Part shown: positions 11,240 to 21,701 of the stretch, piece by piece | Numbering within the stretch: position 1 is the first letter of the stretch | How the letters are laid out: the number at the start of each line of letters is the position of its first letter | Assembly: GCA_003254905.1 (NCBI GenBank) | Contig: QANU01011207.1 | Span: forward strand, 1,108,449 to 1,172,448 | Reading direction: 5' to 3' | Length of the DNA stretch: 64,000 nucleotides | Source: Nissolia schottii | Lineage: Eukaryota; Streptophyta; Magnoliopsida; Fabales; Fabaceae | Position numbers and translations under genes: made by a program | The notes under the pieces: generated by a model | What the model saw: the letters and a program-made list of their open reading frames with translations, nothing else | Told to the model about the DNA's origin: nothing | The model's database searches: none

Positions 11240-11546
11240 CTTAAGGACGGCAAATTGACTCAAAGATGCCATATAAATACCAAATAACAATCAACATCAT
11301 GGCATCAACAAGAACAATGAAGATCCTAACTTTCGCCGAAGAAAATTTTTGGATTTTACTACCTCATAGTAGAGATATCAATAAATAATAATGGATCACT
11401 GCAATGAATGCCGTTAAATATTCAAAGAAAATAATATTGGCCTGCAATTTGACGAATTATAAGTATAAATTGCAGCATACTATTGTTTTTGATATTGGTA
11501 ACATTTCTTTGATCAGCTACTATAGTGCTGCTATTTGCTGGTGGCA
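11240..11546 (+). promoter_or_regulatory. Promoter and leader of P450 copy A, conserved in copy B
   Basis: This segment matches the reverse complement of about 17671-18045 upstream of copy B. Shared stretches include AAGGACGGCAAATTGA, AACAATGAAGATCCTAAC and AAATAATAATGGATCACT, in the same order. The duplication therefore carried promoter DNA with it. No canonical TATA is certain; TATAAGTATAAATTGCAGC at about 11459-11477 is a candidate. Confidence 0.6.
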
Positions 11547-13787
11547 ATGACAGCAATGGATCTGATCAATTTGCTTCTGTTATTGATCCTTTCATTGTTT
11601 GTGCTATCAGTTCTCTTGTTGATGTATCTTACTCGTCCTCCAAAAGCGATGGAAGGCATCCCTGGTAGCCTCGGTTGGCCTATTGTGGGCGAGAGCTTCT
11701 CGTTCGCCTCTGACTTCTCGAGTCCATCCGGTATCTTCAGCTTCATCAACAAGAGACAGCAGAGGTAACATTGATTAACTAGAACATTGGATTATTAGGT
11801 GCTATGTGCTTATGAGTTCAAAATTTCATAAGTTCTTGAAGGCTTAAATAATCTGATAGTTTTTCTGTTTTCCCATAGATATGGAAAGGTTTTCAAGAGC
11901 TTTGTACTAGGGAGGTTCACTGTCTTCATGACTGGGAGGGAAGCAAGTAAGATATTGTTAACTGGGAAGGATGGGATTGTGAGTTTGAATTTGTTTTATA
12001 CTGGCCAGCAAGTCCTAGGCCCAACCAGCTTGCTGCAAACCACCGGCGAAGCGCATAAGCGGCTAAGGAGGCTGATTGCTGAGCCTCTGTCAGTTGATGG
12101 TCTCAGAAAATATTTCCATTTCATCAATTCTCAGGCAATGGAAACATTGGATCAATGGCATGGAAGGGAAGTCCTTGTTCTTGAAGAGGCCTCTACAGTT
12201 AAGTGACACTTAATTTGGATACCAAATTAGACAGCAAAATTCATATAGTTTTTTTTTATACATTTTTGCTCCATACTAAGTAATTTGATTTGAGGATTGA
12301 AGTTTACTCTAAAAGTGATTGGACACATGATCATGAGCTTAGAGCCAAGCAGCGAGGAACAGGACAAGTTTCGGTCGAATTTCAAGATCATGTCTTCTGC
12401 TTTTTCCTCATTGCCTGTTAAACTTCCTGGGACAGCTTTCCATCGCGGTATCAAGGTAACAAAACTGAATTATGAAAGATCACTGAATTTTTTTCTTTCC
12501 TATGATGCAATGACATTGATGTGCAGGCCCGGGATAGGATGTATGACATGTTGGATTCTATAATTTCGCGGCGGAGAAATGGCCAGGACTTTCAACAGGA
12601 TTTCTTGGAATCTCTAGTTATGAAACACAGCAGAGAAGCAGGAGAAGACGACAAAAATAAACTCACTGACAAGCAATTGAAGGACAATGTATTGACTTTG
12701 CTGGTTGCAGGTCATGATACCACAACTGCTGCTCTTACATGGGTTATCAAATTTCTTGAAGAAAACCCTGCTGTTCTAGAACAATTAAGGGTAATGTTCA
12801 TTGAATACCTTATGTACTTATTTCACATTTTTATGGCTTAAGCTTTTGAAATGTAACTGCATAATGTTTTGCAGGAGGAACACAGACAAATTATTCAAAA
12901 TAGGACGAGTGGAACAGATCTTACATGGTCTGAAGTTAATAACGTGCCTTACACAGCCAAAGTGAGCATCAAACTTAAAACATATCACTAAATTAGTATG
13001 TAGGCTTCAAAAGTAACTTCAAATTTTCACAGCTCACCTAGTTATTGGTCATTTGAGTTTCAGGTGATCAGCGAAACTCTTCGAAAAGCCACAATACTAC
13101 CTTGGTTCTCAAGAAAAGCATCGCAGGATTTTGAAATTGATGGTATGGAAATGGAACTACAAAAAGTGACCAAATTAATGCATAGTATGTGTGTCTTATT
13201 GAAAGAGTTGTGATTTGTATGAAATAAAAAAGTTGATGTTGAATTGTGCAGGGTATCAAATTAAGAAAGGTTGGTCAATCAACCTAGATGTTGTTTCTAT
13301 ACACCATGACCCTGAAGTCTTCCCAGATCCTGAAAAGTTTGATCCCTCAAGATTTGATGTAAGTTTCTTACTGTGAAGGAAATCCTCATTATCTTTTTCT
13401 ATGGAACCTAAAATTGATTTTTTCATTCAATTGCAGGAACCCTTAAGGCCTTTCAGCTTTCTTGGATTTGGTAGTGGACCAAGGATGTGTCCTGGAATGA
13501 ACCTTGCCAAGCTTGAAATCTGTGTCTTTATCCATCACCTTGTCACTAGATACAAGTAAGATGACAAAGAATTGATGTAACAGAACAACGACTATATCAT
13601 TTTTCCTGTTTATTTTTACCTTGTTCTCTTCTCTAAACACCATGCTTGTCGAAACTATAATAATTTCATCGAAGATAACGAAATTTGATGTAACAGGTGG
13701 AAACCTCTGGACAGAGATGATTCCGTCCATCCAACGATAGTGAGGATGCCAAAGAACAAGTATCCTGTTATGGTTGAGCCACTATAA
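11547..13787 (+). CDS. Cytochrome P450, CYP85 clan, CYP722-like (copy A)
   Basis: Nine exons: 11547-11764, 11879-12197, 12303-12455, 12527-12790, 12875-12961, 13064-13142, 13252-13358, 13437-13555, 13697-13787; 478 aa, all GT-AG. An N-terminal membrane anchor (residues about 5-30) is followed by the proline-rich hinge [12 protein letters not shown]. Core motifs are intact: I-helix AGHDTT (291-296), ExxR (E351-R354) and heme loop [10 protein letters not shown] with C427. The [20 protein letters not shown] region and gene layout fit the CYP85 clan, and my best recollection is CYP722 rather than CYP707A (ABA 8'-hydroxylase). CYP722 members act on carlactone-derived strigolactone intermediates; that role here is inference. 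An ER-bound monooxygenase needing P450 reductase. Start ATG 11547 is in frame with a second ATG at 11556. Copy B is its inverted paralogue, about 90% identical over exon 2. Confidence 0.88.
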
Positions 13788-15107
13788 AAACTAGTCTTCT
13801 CAGGGAACTAAAAGCAAACAGTTTGAAGGCGAAACAGCAATGCAAAACCAGGAAAAAGGGTTGGCTGCATGTGGAACGTGATGTGAAAAAATCTTTGTTA
13901 TATGAACAGAATCAATCAATGTCACCTTATTGTTACTGCAAGCAGAGAAATCATAAATCTCAATGCATACTTCATGAGTTGTAATTTTTAAAGAAAGGAA
14001 CCAATCATTAATGTAGATGATGATAGCTAGTAAGGAATGCAACTACAAAAATAAGGCTGCCTGATACTTGTGAGGTGATATAATATAAAACAATTCATAG
14101 CTTTCATATGCCATCAAAGCCACTATGACCAAGAGGTCTAGGTTTCGATATTTCACAACCCCTATTTAAAAAGTTATCCATGGTGCAAGCCAAAAAGAGC
14201 TCTTATGTGAGGGAGCGTGTAAAGAGATATAATATAAAACAATTCATAGCTTTCATAATACTTTCCTTTCTATTCCCTCATTTTCTACTCACTGCATAAT
14301 ATATATCTGGTATTATGAGATATTAGAGTTTGAGAGATGTCAGTTTAACCTATTGTTGTTTGGATTTTTTCAAGTTCAGTAACAAATAAGTGAATATTGA
14401 CCAATCGGCTTCAAAATCTCAATTTGAAAGATCGAAGCAATTCTTTTAACGAGTTCTCAAATTAAGAGTGATGTGTCAAATTTTAGTCGTTTTGGTGCAA
14501 ACTGCACTAATTGCCTATTTGCGTCGCATAGATTATAAACTAACAAATTTGTAGGCTTTGGTAATTCAGAGTTGGATTGGAGTATGAATTGCACAACAAA
14601 TTTGATTATTGAAACTAGTGACTTGACAGATACTTTTGATATTAAAAGGTACATTGGTTGTATTTAAGATTCTAACTTGAATAAGGGAGATGTTGCTTTA
14701 CTATGGGGTGCCCCAAGGGACACCAGAGAAATTAACTTTTGAAAATGGGACGAGAAATCCGCAAAATTGTAGGAGTTTTGTTAGAAATTGATCACATGGT
14801 GGGACACCTAGAACCAAATGGGTGATTGTGTGGAATTTCGATAAACAAATTGTGACCAAGAAGAATATTAAACATTACATAATTTGTCAATTTTGGTTGT
14901 TTTTCTCATAAATTACAACTGATAAAGCATGCACTGTTTCATGATTCATCTCTATGCATTAACAACAAGGAGACAATGATTCTCTTCACATAAGAAAAGA
15001 TCTTCCATATCTTTTTTCCACATACAGCCACCCTTCTTTCTGGTTATTCATTGCTCTCTCCCCTTCAAATTGTTTGCTTTCTGGTTAGTTCCCAGAGAGG
15101 AATAGTT
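13788..15107. other. Spacer between convergent P450 copies
   Basis: The first ~230 bp and the last ~240 bp are still inverted copies of each other (3' UTR-side homology, for example GTGAAAAAATC/GAGTTGTAATTT regions), so the duplicated arms end near 14015 and 14870. The ~0.85 kb in the middle is unique apart from a pair of direct repeats at 14077 and 14226. No gene is seen. Confidence 0.6.
14077..14257. repeat. 32-bp direct repeats flanking a tRNA-like insert
   Basis: Identical 32-bp repeats at 14077-14108 and 14226-14257 bracket about 117 bp. The insert has a box-B-like string (GGTCTAGGTTTCGATA), as in a tRNA-derived SINE. The repeats could be a long target-site duplication or a simple local duplication. 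Confidence 0.5.
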
Positions 15108-17670
15108 TCATAGTGACTCAACCATAACAGGATAATAGTTCTTTGGCATCCTTACAAGCGTTGGTTGCATAGAATTATCTCTTTCCAGAGGTTTCCACCT
15201 GTGACATCAATTTTCGTTACATGCATAGTGTTTTAAAGTAGAGAACAAGGTAAAAAAAATAGTATTCTCCGTCATTCTTTCTTGATGAAAATGCACAAAT
15301 TCTCAAACATTAGCAAACTATTCTTTGTCATCTTACTTGTATCTGGTGACAAGGTGATGGATAAAGACACAGATTTCAATCTTGGCAAGGTTCATTCCAG
15401 GACACATTCGCGGTCCGTTACCAAATCCAAGAAAGCTGAAAGGCCTCAAGTGTTCCTGCAATTGAATGAAAAAAATCATTTTGGGTTCCATAGAAATAGA
15501 AAAAAGATAATTTAGGAGTTACTTGTTAGGCAAGGAAGGAACTTACATCAAATCTTGACGGATCAAACTTCTCAGGGTCTGGGAAAACTTCAGGGTCATG
15601 GTGTATAGAAACAACATCTAAGGTGATTGACCAACCTTTCTTAATTTTATATCCTGCAAAATTCAACATCAACTTTGTATCTTATACATATCACAAGCCA
15701 TACATAATGTATGCATTAATTTGGTCATTTTGTAGTTCCATACCATCAATTTCAAAATCCTGGGAAGCTTTTCTTGAGAACCAAGGTAGTATTGTGGCTC
15801 TTCGAAGAGTTTCGCTGATCACCTGAAACTCAAATGACCAAGAACTAGGTGAGATGTGAAACTTTGAAGTTACCATTGAAGCTTATAGACTAATATGCTT
15901 TAAGTGTGATGCATACTTTGGTTGTGTAAGGCATGTTATTAACTTCAGACCATGTAAGATCTGTTCCACTCTTTCTGTTTGCAATAATTTGTCTGTGTTC
16001 CTCCTGCAAAACAACATGCACTTACATTTCGAAAACTTCAACCGTAAAAATGTTGAAAGACTTTAGGGTCTGCAATGAGCATTACCCTCAGTTGTTCCAG
16101 AACAGCAGGGTTTTCTTCAAGAAATTTGATGATCCATGTGAGTGCAGCAGTTGTGGTATCATGACCAGCAACCAGCAGAGTCAACACATTGTCCTTCAAT
16201 TGCTTGTCAGTGAGTTTATTTTCATCGTCTTCTCCTCCCCCTCTGCTGTGTTTCATAACTAGGGACTCCAAGAAATCCTGTTGAAAGTCTTGGCCGCTTC
16301 TCCGCCGCAAAATTATAGAATCCAACAGGTCATCAATCCTTTTCCGGGCCTGCACATCAATGCCATTGTATCATAGAAAGAAAAATTCAGTGATCTTTCA
16401 TAATTGAAGCAGGCCACCTGTTATAGGTTAGGACTCTGTTAGTAGTTAGTTAGTCATTGTACTTTCTAGGGTTCTTGGCACATTGCCGTAGAATCCCAAT
16501 TCAATAATTGTCATTACTCATTAAATCATTCTATATCCCTTTCTGGTTTCCAGTTCTAACATTATATAATTAGTTTGTTACCTTGAGACCGCGATGGAAA
16601 GCTGTCCCGGGAAGTTTCACAGGCAATGAGGAAAATGAGGAAGACATGATCTTGAAATTCGACCGAAACTTGTCCTGTTCCTCGCTGCTAGGCTCTAAGC
16701 TCATGATCATGTGTCCAATCACTTTTAGAGTAAACTGCAATGCTCAAATCAAATTACTTAGTATGGATCAAACATGTATGAAAAAACCATATGAAATTTG
16801 CAGTGTTTGATATCCAATTAAGTGCCACTCAACTGTAGAGGCCTCTTCAAGAACCATGACTTTCCTTCCATTCCATTGATCCAGTGTTTCCATTGCCTGA
16901 GAATTGATGAAATGGAAATACTTTTTGAGGCCATCAACTGACAAAGGTCCAGCAATCAGCCTCCTTAGCCTCTTATGTCCTTCTCCATTGGTTTGCAGCA
17001 AGCTGGTTGGGCCTAGAACTTGCTGGCCAGCATAAGACAAGTTCAAGCTCACAATCCCATCCTTCCCAGTTAACAATATCTTACTTGCTTCCCTCCCAGT
17101 CAAGAAGATAGTGAACCTCCCTAGGACAAAGCTCTTGAAAACCTTTCCATATCTATGAGAAAATAGAAAAAATATCAGATCAAAGAAAATATCAAATTTG
17201 GAACTCCTAAGCAACTAGCATATAATAGTACGATGTTCTAGTTGATGTATGTTGAGGATGAGTCTTGGCAGTCGGCACAATAGTAAGGTTGTTGTCTTGT
17301 GTCCTAGAGGTCACAAGTTCAAATCCGAGAAACAATCTCTTCACTTGTGGGACTAAGACTGCATACATCTACCTTTCTTGTATCCTACCAAGTGAAAGCT
17401 TTGTGCATTGGTCCAAGAATAGAATAGAATAGTTCTAGTTGATGTATGTTACCTCTGCCGCCTCTTGTTGATGAAGCTAAAGATACCGGATGGACTCGAA
17501 AAGTCTGCGATGAACGAGAAACTCTCACCGACGATAGGCCAACCGAGGCTGCCAGGGATGCCTTCCATCGCTTTAGGAGGACGAGTAAGGGACATCAACA
17601 AGAGAACTGATAGCACAAAGAAGGAAAGGATCAATAAGAGAAGCAAAATGATCAGCTCCATTGCTGTCAT
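15108..17670 (-). CDS. Cytochrome P450, CYP85 clan, CYP722-like (copy B)
   Basis: Inverted paralogue of copy A with the same nine-exon structure and identical exon lengths: 17670-17453, 17152-16834, 16734-16582, 16349-16086, 16003-15917, 15822-15744, 15653-15547, 15455-15337, 15198-15108; 478 aa. The anchor, AGHDTT I-helix motif, ETLR, and heme loop [10 protein letters not shown] are all intact, so both copies look functional. Exon 2 differs at about 11 of 106 residues. The substitutions include GEGHKR for GEAHKR, and the C-terminus ends VMVESL rather than VMVEPL. Introns have diverged more: intron 1 carries a SINE, intron 3 an LTR-like fragment. The start codon 17670 aligns exactly with that of copy A. 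Transcription converges on copy A. Function as for copy A; subfunction not predictable by eye. Confidence 0.87.
16419..16561 (-). mobile_element. LTR-like fragment in P450-B intron 3
   Basis: Absent from the matching intron of copy A. On the minus strand it starts TGTTAGAACTGG and ends CCTATAACA, i.e. TG...CA ends typical of a small Copia-type LTR. About 143 bp, no internal region, no clear 5-bp duplication. A fossil that entered after the P450 duplication, or that was lost from copy A. Confidence 0.45.
17254..17431 (+). mobile_element. tRNA-derived SINE in P450-B intron 1
   Basis: A perfect 19-bp target-site duplication (GTTCTAGTTGATGTATGTT) lies at 17235-17253 and 17432-17450. Between them is a 178-bp element with a box-A-like region (CTTGGCAGTCGGCACAATAG), a box-B-like string (GTCACAAGTTCAAATCC) and a 3' tail of AATAG repeats. 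This is the classic anatomy of a plant tRNA-derived SINE, resembling the Au-type family. It is oriented opposite to the gene, and the 3' duplication abuts the splice donor of exon 1. The matching intron of copy A lacks it. Confidence 0.88.
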
Positions 17671-18045
17671 TGCCACCAGCAAATGCTTCCAAAACCACAA
17701 TCAATATGCTGCAGTTGTAAGCAGTGTCTCTCCACCTTGCACACCTTGTGCTTAGGACATTTCAAATAAATTGAAGACTTGGCACAAAACCAAATATTTG
17801 AATTTATACTAGTCCAATGTTACTTTGAAAAGATAAAGGGATGCATCGTAGTGATCCATTATTATTTGTTGGTATCTCCACCATGAGGCAGTAAATCCAA
17901 AAAAAATTCTTTGGCAAAAATGTTAGGATCTTCATTGTTCTTGTTGGTGACATGATGTTGATTGCTAAGTTGACACAAGTTAACTTGGTATTTCATGGCA
18001 TCTTTGAAATAGGCAAAATGTTCAATTTGCCGTCCTTGGCCATGC
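17671..18045 (-). promoter_or_regulatory. Promoter and leader of P450 copy B
   Basis: Inverted copy of about 11240-11546. Matching blocks (read on the minus strand) include AAGGACGGCAAATTGA, AACAATGAAGATCCTAAC and AAATAATAATGGATCACT. The stretch just upstream of the start (17700-17800) differs between copies, so the distal block is better conserved than the leader. Confidence 0.55.
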
Positions 18046-18940
18046 TATTGTCTGGCTTGAAATATTACAATAAGGGAATGAGGACTTGGACTTTTTTGCA
18101 GCCATTTGGTATTGAATGGTACTCAAAAAAATGCGACATTCAATTATTTGCAGACGTGTTTTTGTGCAGAAATTTTGTAATCAGGACTGCATTGATCACT
18201 AATCAACTTTAATACTTTAATAAATCAATAATATTTAGTTTGCCCCTTTATTTCTGTTTGACAGGCTAGAGTTTGAGAGAAGTAGAGATGGTACCTCAGT
18301 TTTAACCTTGTCGTGCCTAAGTTTTTTTTTTTTAAAAAAAAACTTTTGATGTTAATTTGTATCATTAATTAGATAATTAGATTTTCTTGTGAAATCTAGT
18401 CACACAACATTGCGCCAATTTTTATCATTAACTAGATTTAAATCTACGCAACGCACGAGCAAAGAAAGTTATTGAAATGAAACTTTCATTGGAAGATCCC
18501 TACTCCTATGAGAGCTTGCAGCTAGGTAGGCCGGGTTAGTGAAATTTTGCTAAAAATAAATGATTTTTCCCTACAAAGTAAAAAAAAAAAAAAAAAATTT
18601 CATTTTTAGCTATAGAAATAGTCGAACTAAAAAGCAATCATGCATAATTCACCATCTACGATCAACTAGACCTTCTACATCTTTATTATGTTAAGTGTAT
18701 ATATATTTCACAGGCTATACTTCTAAGAAGTGCAGAAAAGTATATATAATAGGATATAGGATACAGCTCTATCCTAGAATTGTAGAAGGTAAACAATAAC
18801 ACAAGACAAAAGGACAATGAACTGCACAAGGATTTAGACCCTTCTCAAGCCTCGCATATTATACATTATATATAAATGCACAAGAGATTACTTGAGAAGA
18901 ATATTCCCTGTAACCTTTTCTATACTTGTGCTGTTCTGAG
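18046..18940. other. Intergenic DNA between P450-B promoter and bZIP 3' end
   Basis: AT-rich with two A/T homopolymer runs near 18321-18345 and 18580-18600. The last few hundred bases are probably the bZIP 3' UTR. Nothing else recognised. Confidence 0.5.
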
Positions 18941-21701
18941 CTACTTCTTCTGATTGTTGAAATCCATGAAGTTAGGGCTGCGCTGGCTGCGCTGCCCTGA
19001 GGGAGGAGGAGGCATGCCGAGCTGCTGCGGCTGCTGGGGTGGAGGATTCAGCTGTTGCATCGCAAACTGGGAAGCCAATTGGGAGAACATCCCACCAAAA
19101 GAAGCAGTACCGCCCAAACGGTTATTTTGTTCCCTAAGGCGCTGCACTTCTTCCTTCAGTGCTGATTGGAGATCTGCAAGCAAACACCGGGTTACAATGT
19201 TAACATTCTCATGCTAAATTTAACGGCAAGCAAAAGAATAATCTGCAAGTCATAAAATTTCATATTTCCTATAGAACATACATTAGCATTCCACATTTTT
19301 TTAGTACATAGTTTTAGAAAGTGATAAGATTGATACAAATGAAGTTTCATGAGATTCTTGCTATTCATATAACAAACTAGTGTGGTGATTGAGCTGTTTT
19401 ATTTATCAAATTCAATATCATACAATAAAAGGGCAAAGAACAAGTCCACCTTTTCAGGCATAAACAAGTATAGGCCATGCATACCTTCTCTGAGCTGTGC
19501 TTCTTGCTCCATAGCCTCTAACCGAATTTTGAGCTCCTTATTCTGAGCAGTCAAATCTGAAGTGTCTCTCTGCATCATGTGAGATATTATAAGTTATTTT
19601 TTTCATTCTTTCACTCATTATGTCAGCGTGCAAAAATAGAATATAACTAAAAATAGTAAGAGCGATACTAGACAGCTAGAAAAGTTTGATAGGGTTTGGC
19701 CAGGTTTTGTTATATTCAAGAGGAGTTGTTGGATTAGTTAGAGTTTTGGAGACTACACATCCATCCAAGAGTCAATGACAATGCAATCTCATTTTGGTGA
19801 AAATTTCGGCAAAAAATATGACTATCTAGTATTTCCCATGATAAGAATTAAAACCATAATGATTTTTCTTCTTCTCTTTATAAGTCACATGCAAAACCAA
19901 CAATTAAGTTTGAACCTGTAATTTCTCACTCGAGTCCTGCTCGAAAAAATAGACCTAGATAGTGGTGAAGGTCAATAACAAAACTGCCCTACTTCAACAA
20001 CGACAATAAAGCGTTATCCTACACCATGAGATCAAGTATATGGATCAATTGATGCGAAAAACCAAAATTTCATAACGACCTTGTGTAAGCACAATTGCAT
20101 CGTTGATCCAAGTAAAAAGACATTCGGCAAAGTTTTATATTTGCTGAAAGTGTTCATAGAACCGACTTACAGGTTCAATCAAAAATCATTTTGACCATGT
20201 AGAAATAAGGGAAGATGTTTAATGACAATAGTGGATAAGAAAACTAAAGGGCATAGGATGCAACAAGGGAGTTTGATTCTATAATCGTGCATAACACAGA
20301 TGTTAATTGGAAAAGATGTCCAATCTACACTATCAAACCATGGACCTTTTTTCTTATAATTTTCCCCTTTCATTAAATCACACAGAGAAACAGCCAGTTG
20401 TTCACTTGTCATTTCATGAAATGAAAAAATGTTGACAAATTTCAACAGTTTTCTTCTATAACCTTACAGTATTTCATTAATTGAATGTTTACAATCTTGA
20501 TATTTTGTGGGTTCCATAATTTGTTGTGACCACACAGCTAACAATCAGCAAAAGATGGGGCCTCCAGCAATCAAACATTGGTAATAACTATTAAGTTACC
20601 AAATTCCATGTTGATCTAAATTCTAAAAACACTATGAAATGATGAAGTTCTGGAAAGGGAAAGGGCATACTTGAAGCATGGTAAGCTGTGCAGAGAGGTT
20701 AGTTGCTTCAGTCTGAAGCATCTGCACCTTCTTCTCAAGCTCACTCGTGTACCGAATCTTCCTCTCCTTCGACCGCGCCGCAGATTGCCTGTTAGCCAGA
20801 ATCCTACACAGACAAAAATGAAATAAAATCCAAATCAATATCAGTGCATGTTCATCAAATCATTAATTGATTATTAAAAAACATGATAGAGCAACACAAT
20901 AATTAACAACCAGGTTTTCTGCATAAACAAAACAACCCTGTACCACTAGGGAAAAAAAAAAGGAGGAAGAAAAAAAAAACTAATTAAAATTATACAGTGC
21001 AAAATAAAGAACATGGAAATCAAATATATGAAAAGAGGTTATGAGCAGAGTCGTCATAAACACAAGTTCAAAATTATATTTTTTTTGGCATCCTCTCACC
21101 AAACTCAATCAAGTTATTCGAACTGTGATTCGCGGTTCAAATTAAATTCAGAAAAAGAATGAAAAAAGAAGAACCTTTTGGCTCTCTTGGGATCCATAAG
21201 AGCAAGCTCAGCGAGCTTATCAGGCGCCATAGCCTTCTTCACACCATCCATCATCATCGACGACTCCCCTTCAAACGACGTCGACGAACCGTCCATCGAA
21301 TTGCTGTGCCGGTGATGCCCCGCCCTCTTCTCCTCGCCGCCTCCGCCGCCGGTCGCGGCGGCGGAGCTAAACCCGAGCCCGTCGAAGAAGTCAGAGTCCA
21401 CTGACAAGCTCCGGAGGTGGCCGATCGGAGCTCCCTCCGCCCTCCTCTCCCTCCCGCTCTGCCCGCTCGACTCGTCGGAATCGATATTCATCGGCGCGGC
21501 GGCGGGCGACGGAAGAGGGAGAGGGGAAGGGAGGTTGGAGATGTCGAGGTCGGACGGGTCGAAGAGGAGGAGGTCGTCGAAGTTGCCGGCGAAGCGGAAG
21601 GAGGTGTCGGAGTGGGACCGACGGTGGTGGGACCCACGCTCAGGCATGCGCTCTATCTCCACCGTCGCCGCCGGCGGTTTCCCAATAAACTTCGGGTCCA
21701 T
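18941..21701 (-). CDS. Group I bZIP transcription factor, VIP1-like
   Basis: Four exons: 21701-21175, 20803-20671, 19569-19485, 19173-18941; 325 aa. The bZIP is split over exons 1-3, with basic region NRQSAARSK (180-188; Lys at the last position instead of Arg, a group I feature) and a leucine zipper over about 195-250. Upstream are [16 protein letters not shown] (42-57), the [14 protein letters not shown] run, and serine sites of the HxRxxS type (H26-S31, H95-S100), which in VIP1 are 14-3-3 and phosphatase-controlled sites for osmotic/touch-dependent nuclear entry. The C-terminus is Gln/Pro-rich and ends MDFNNQKK, like the MDFTKRG end of VIP1. A nuclear DNA-binding regulator by family. Exon 1 is GC-rich. 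The open frame extends upstream of 21701, but MDPKF begins the conserved protein, and the upstream part is T/C-rich leader. Confidence 0.9.

Noticed and set aside
17952-18212. 86-codon plus-strand frame
   Set aside because: It lies in the promoter-side arm of P450 copy B; the matching DNA of copy A has no such frame.
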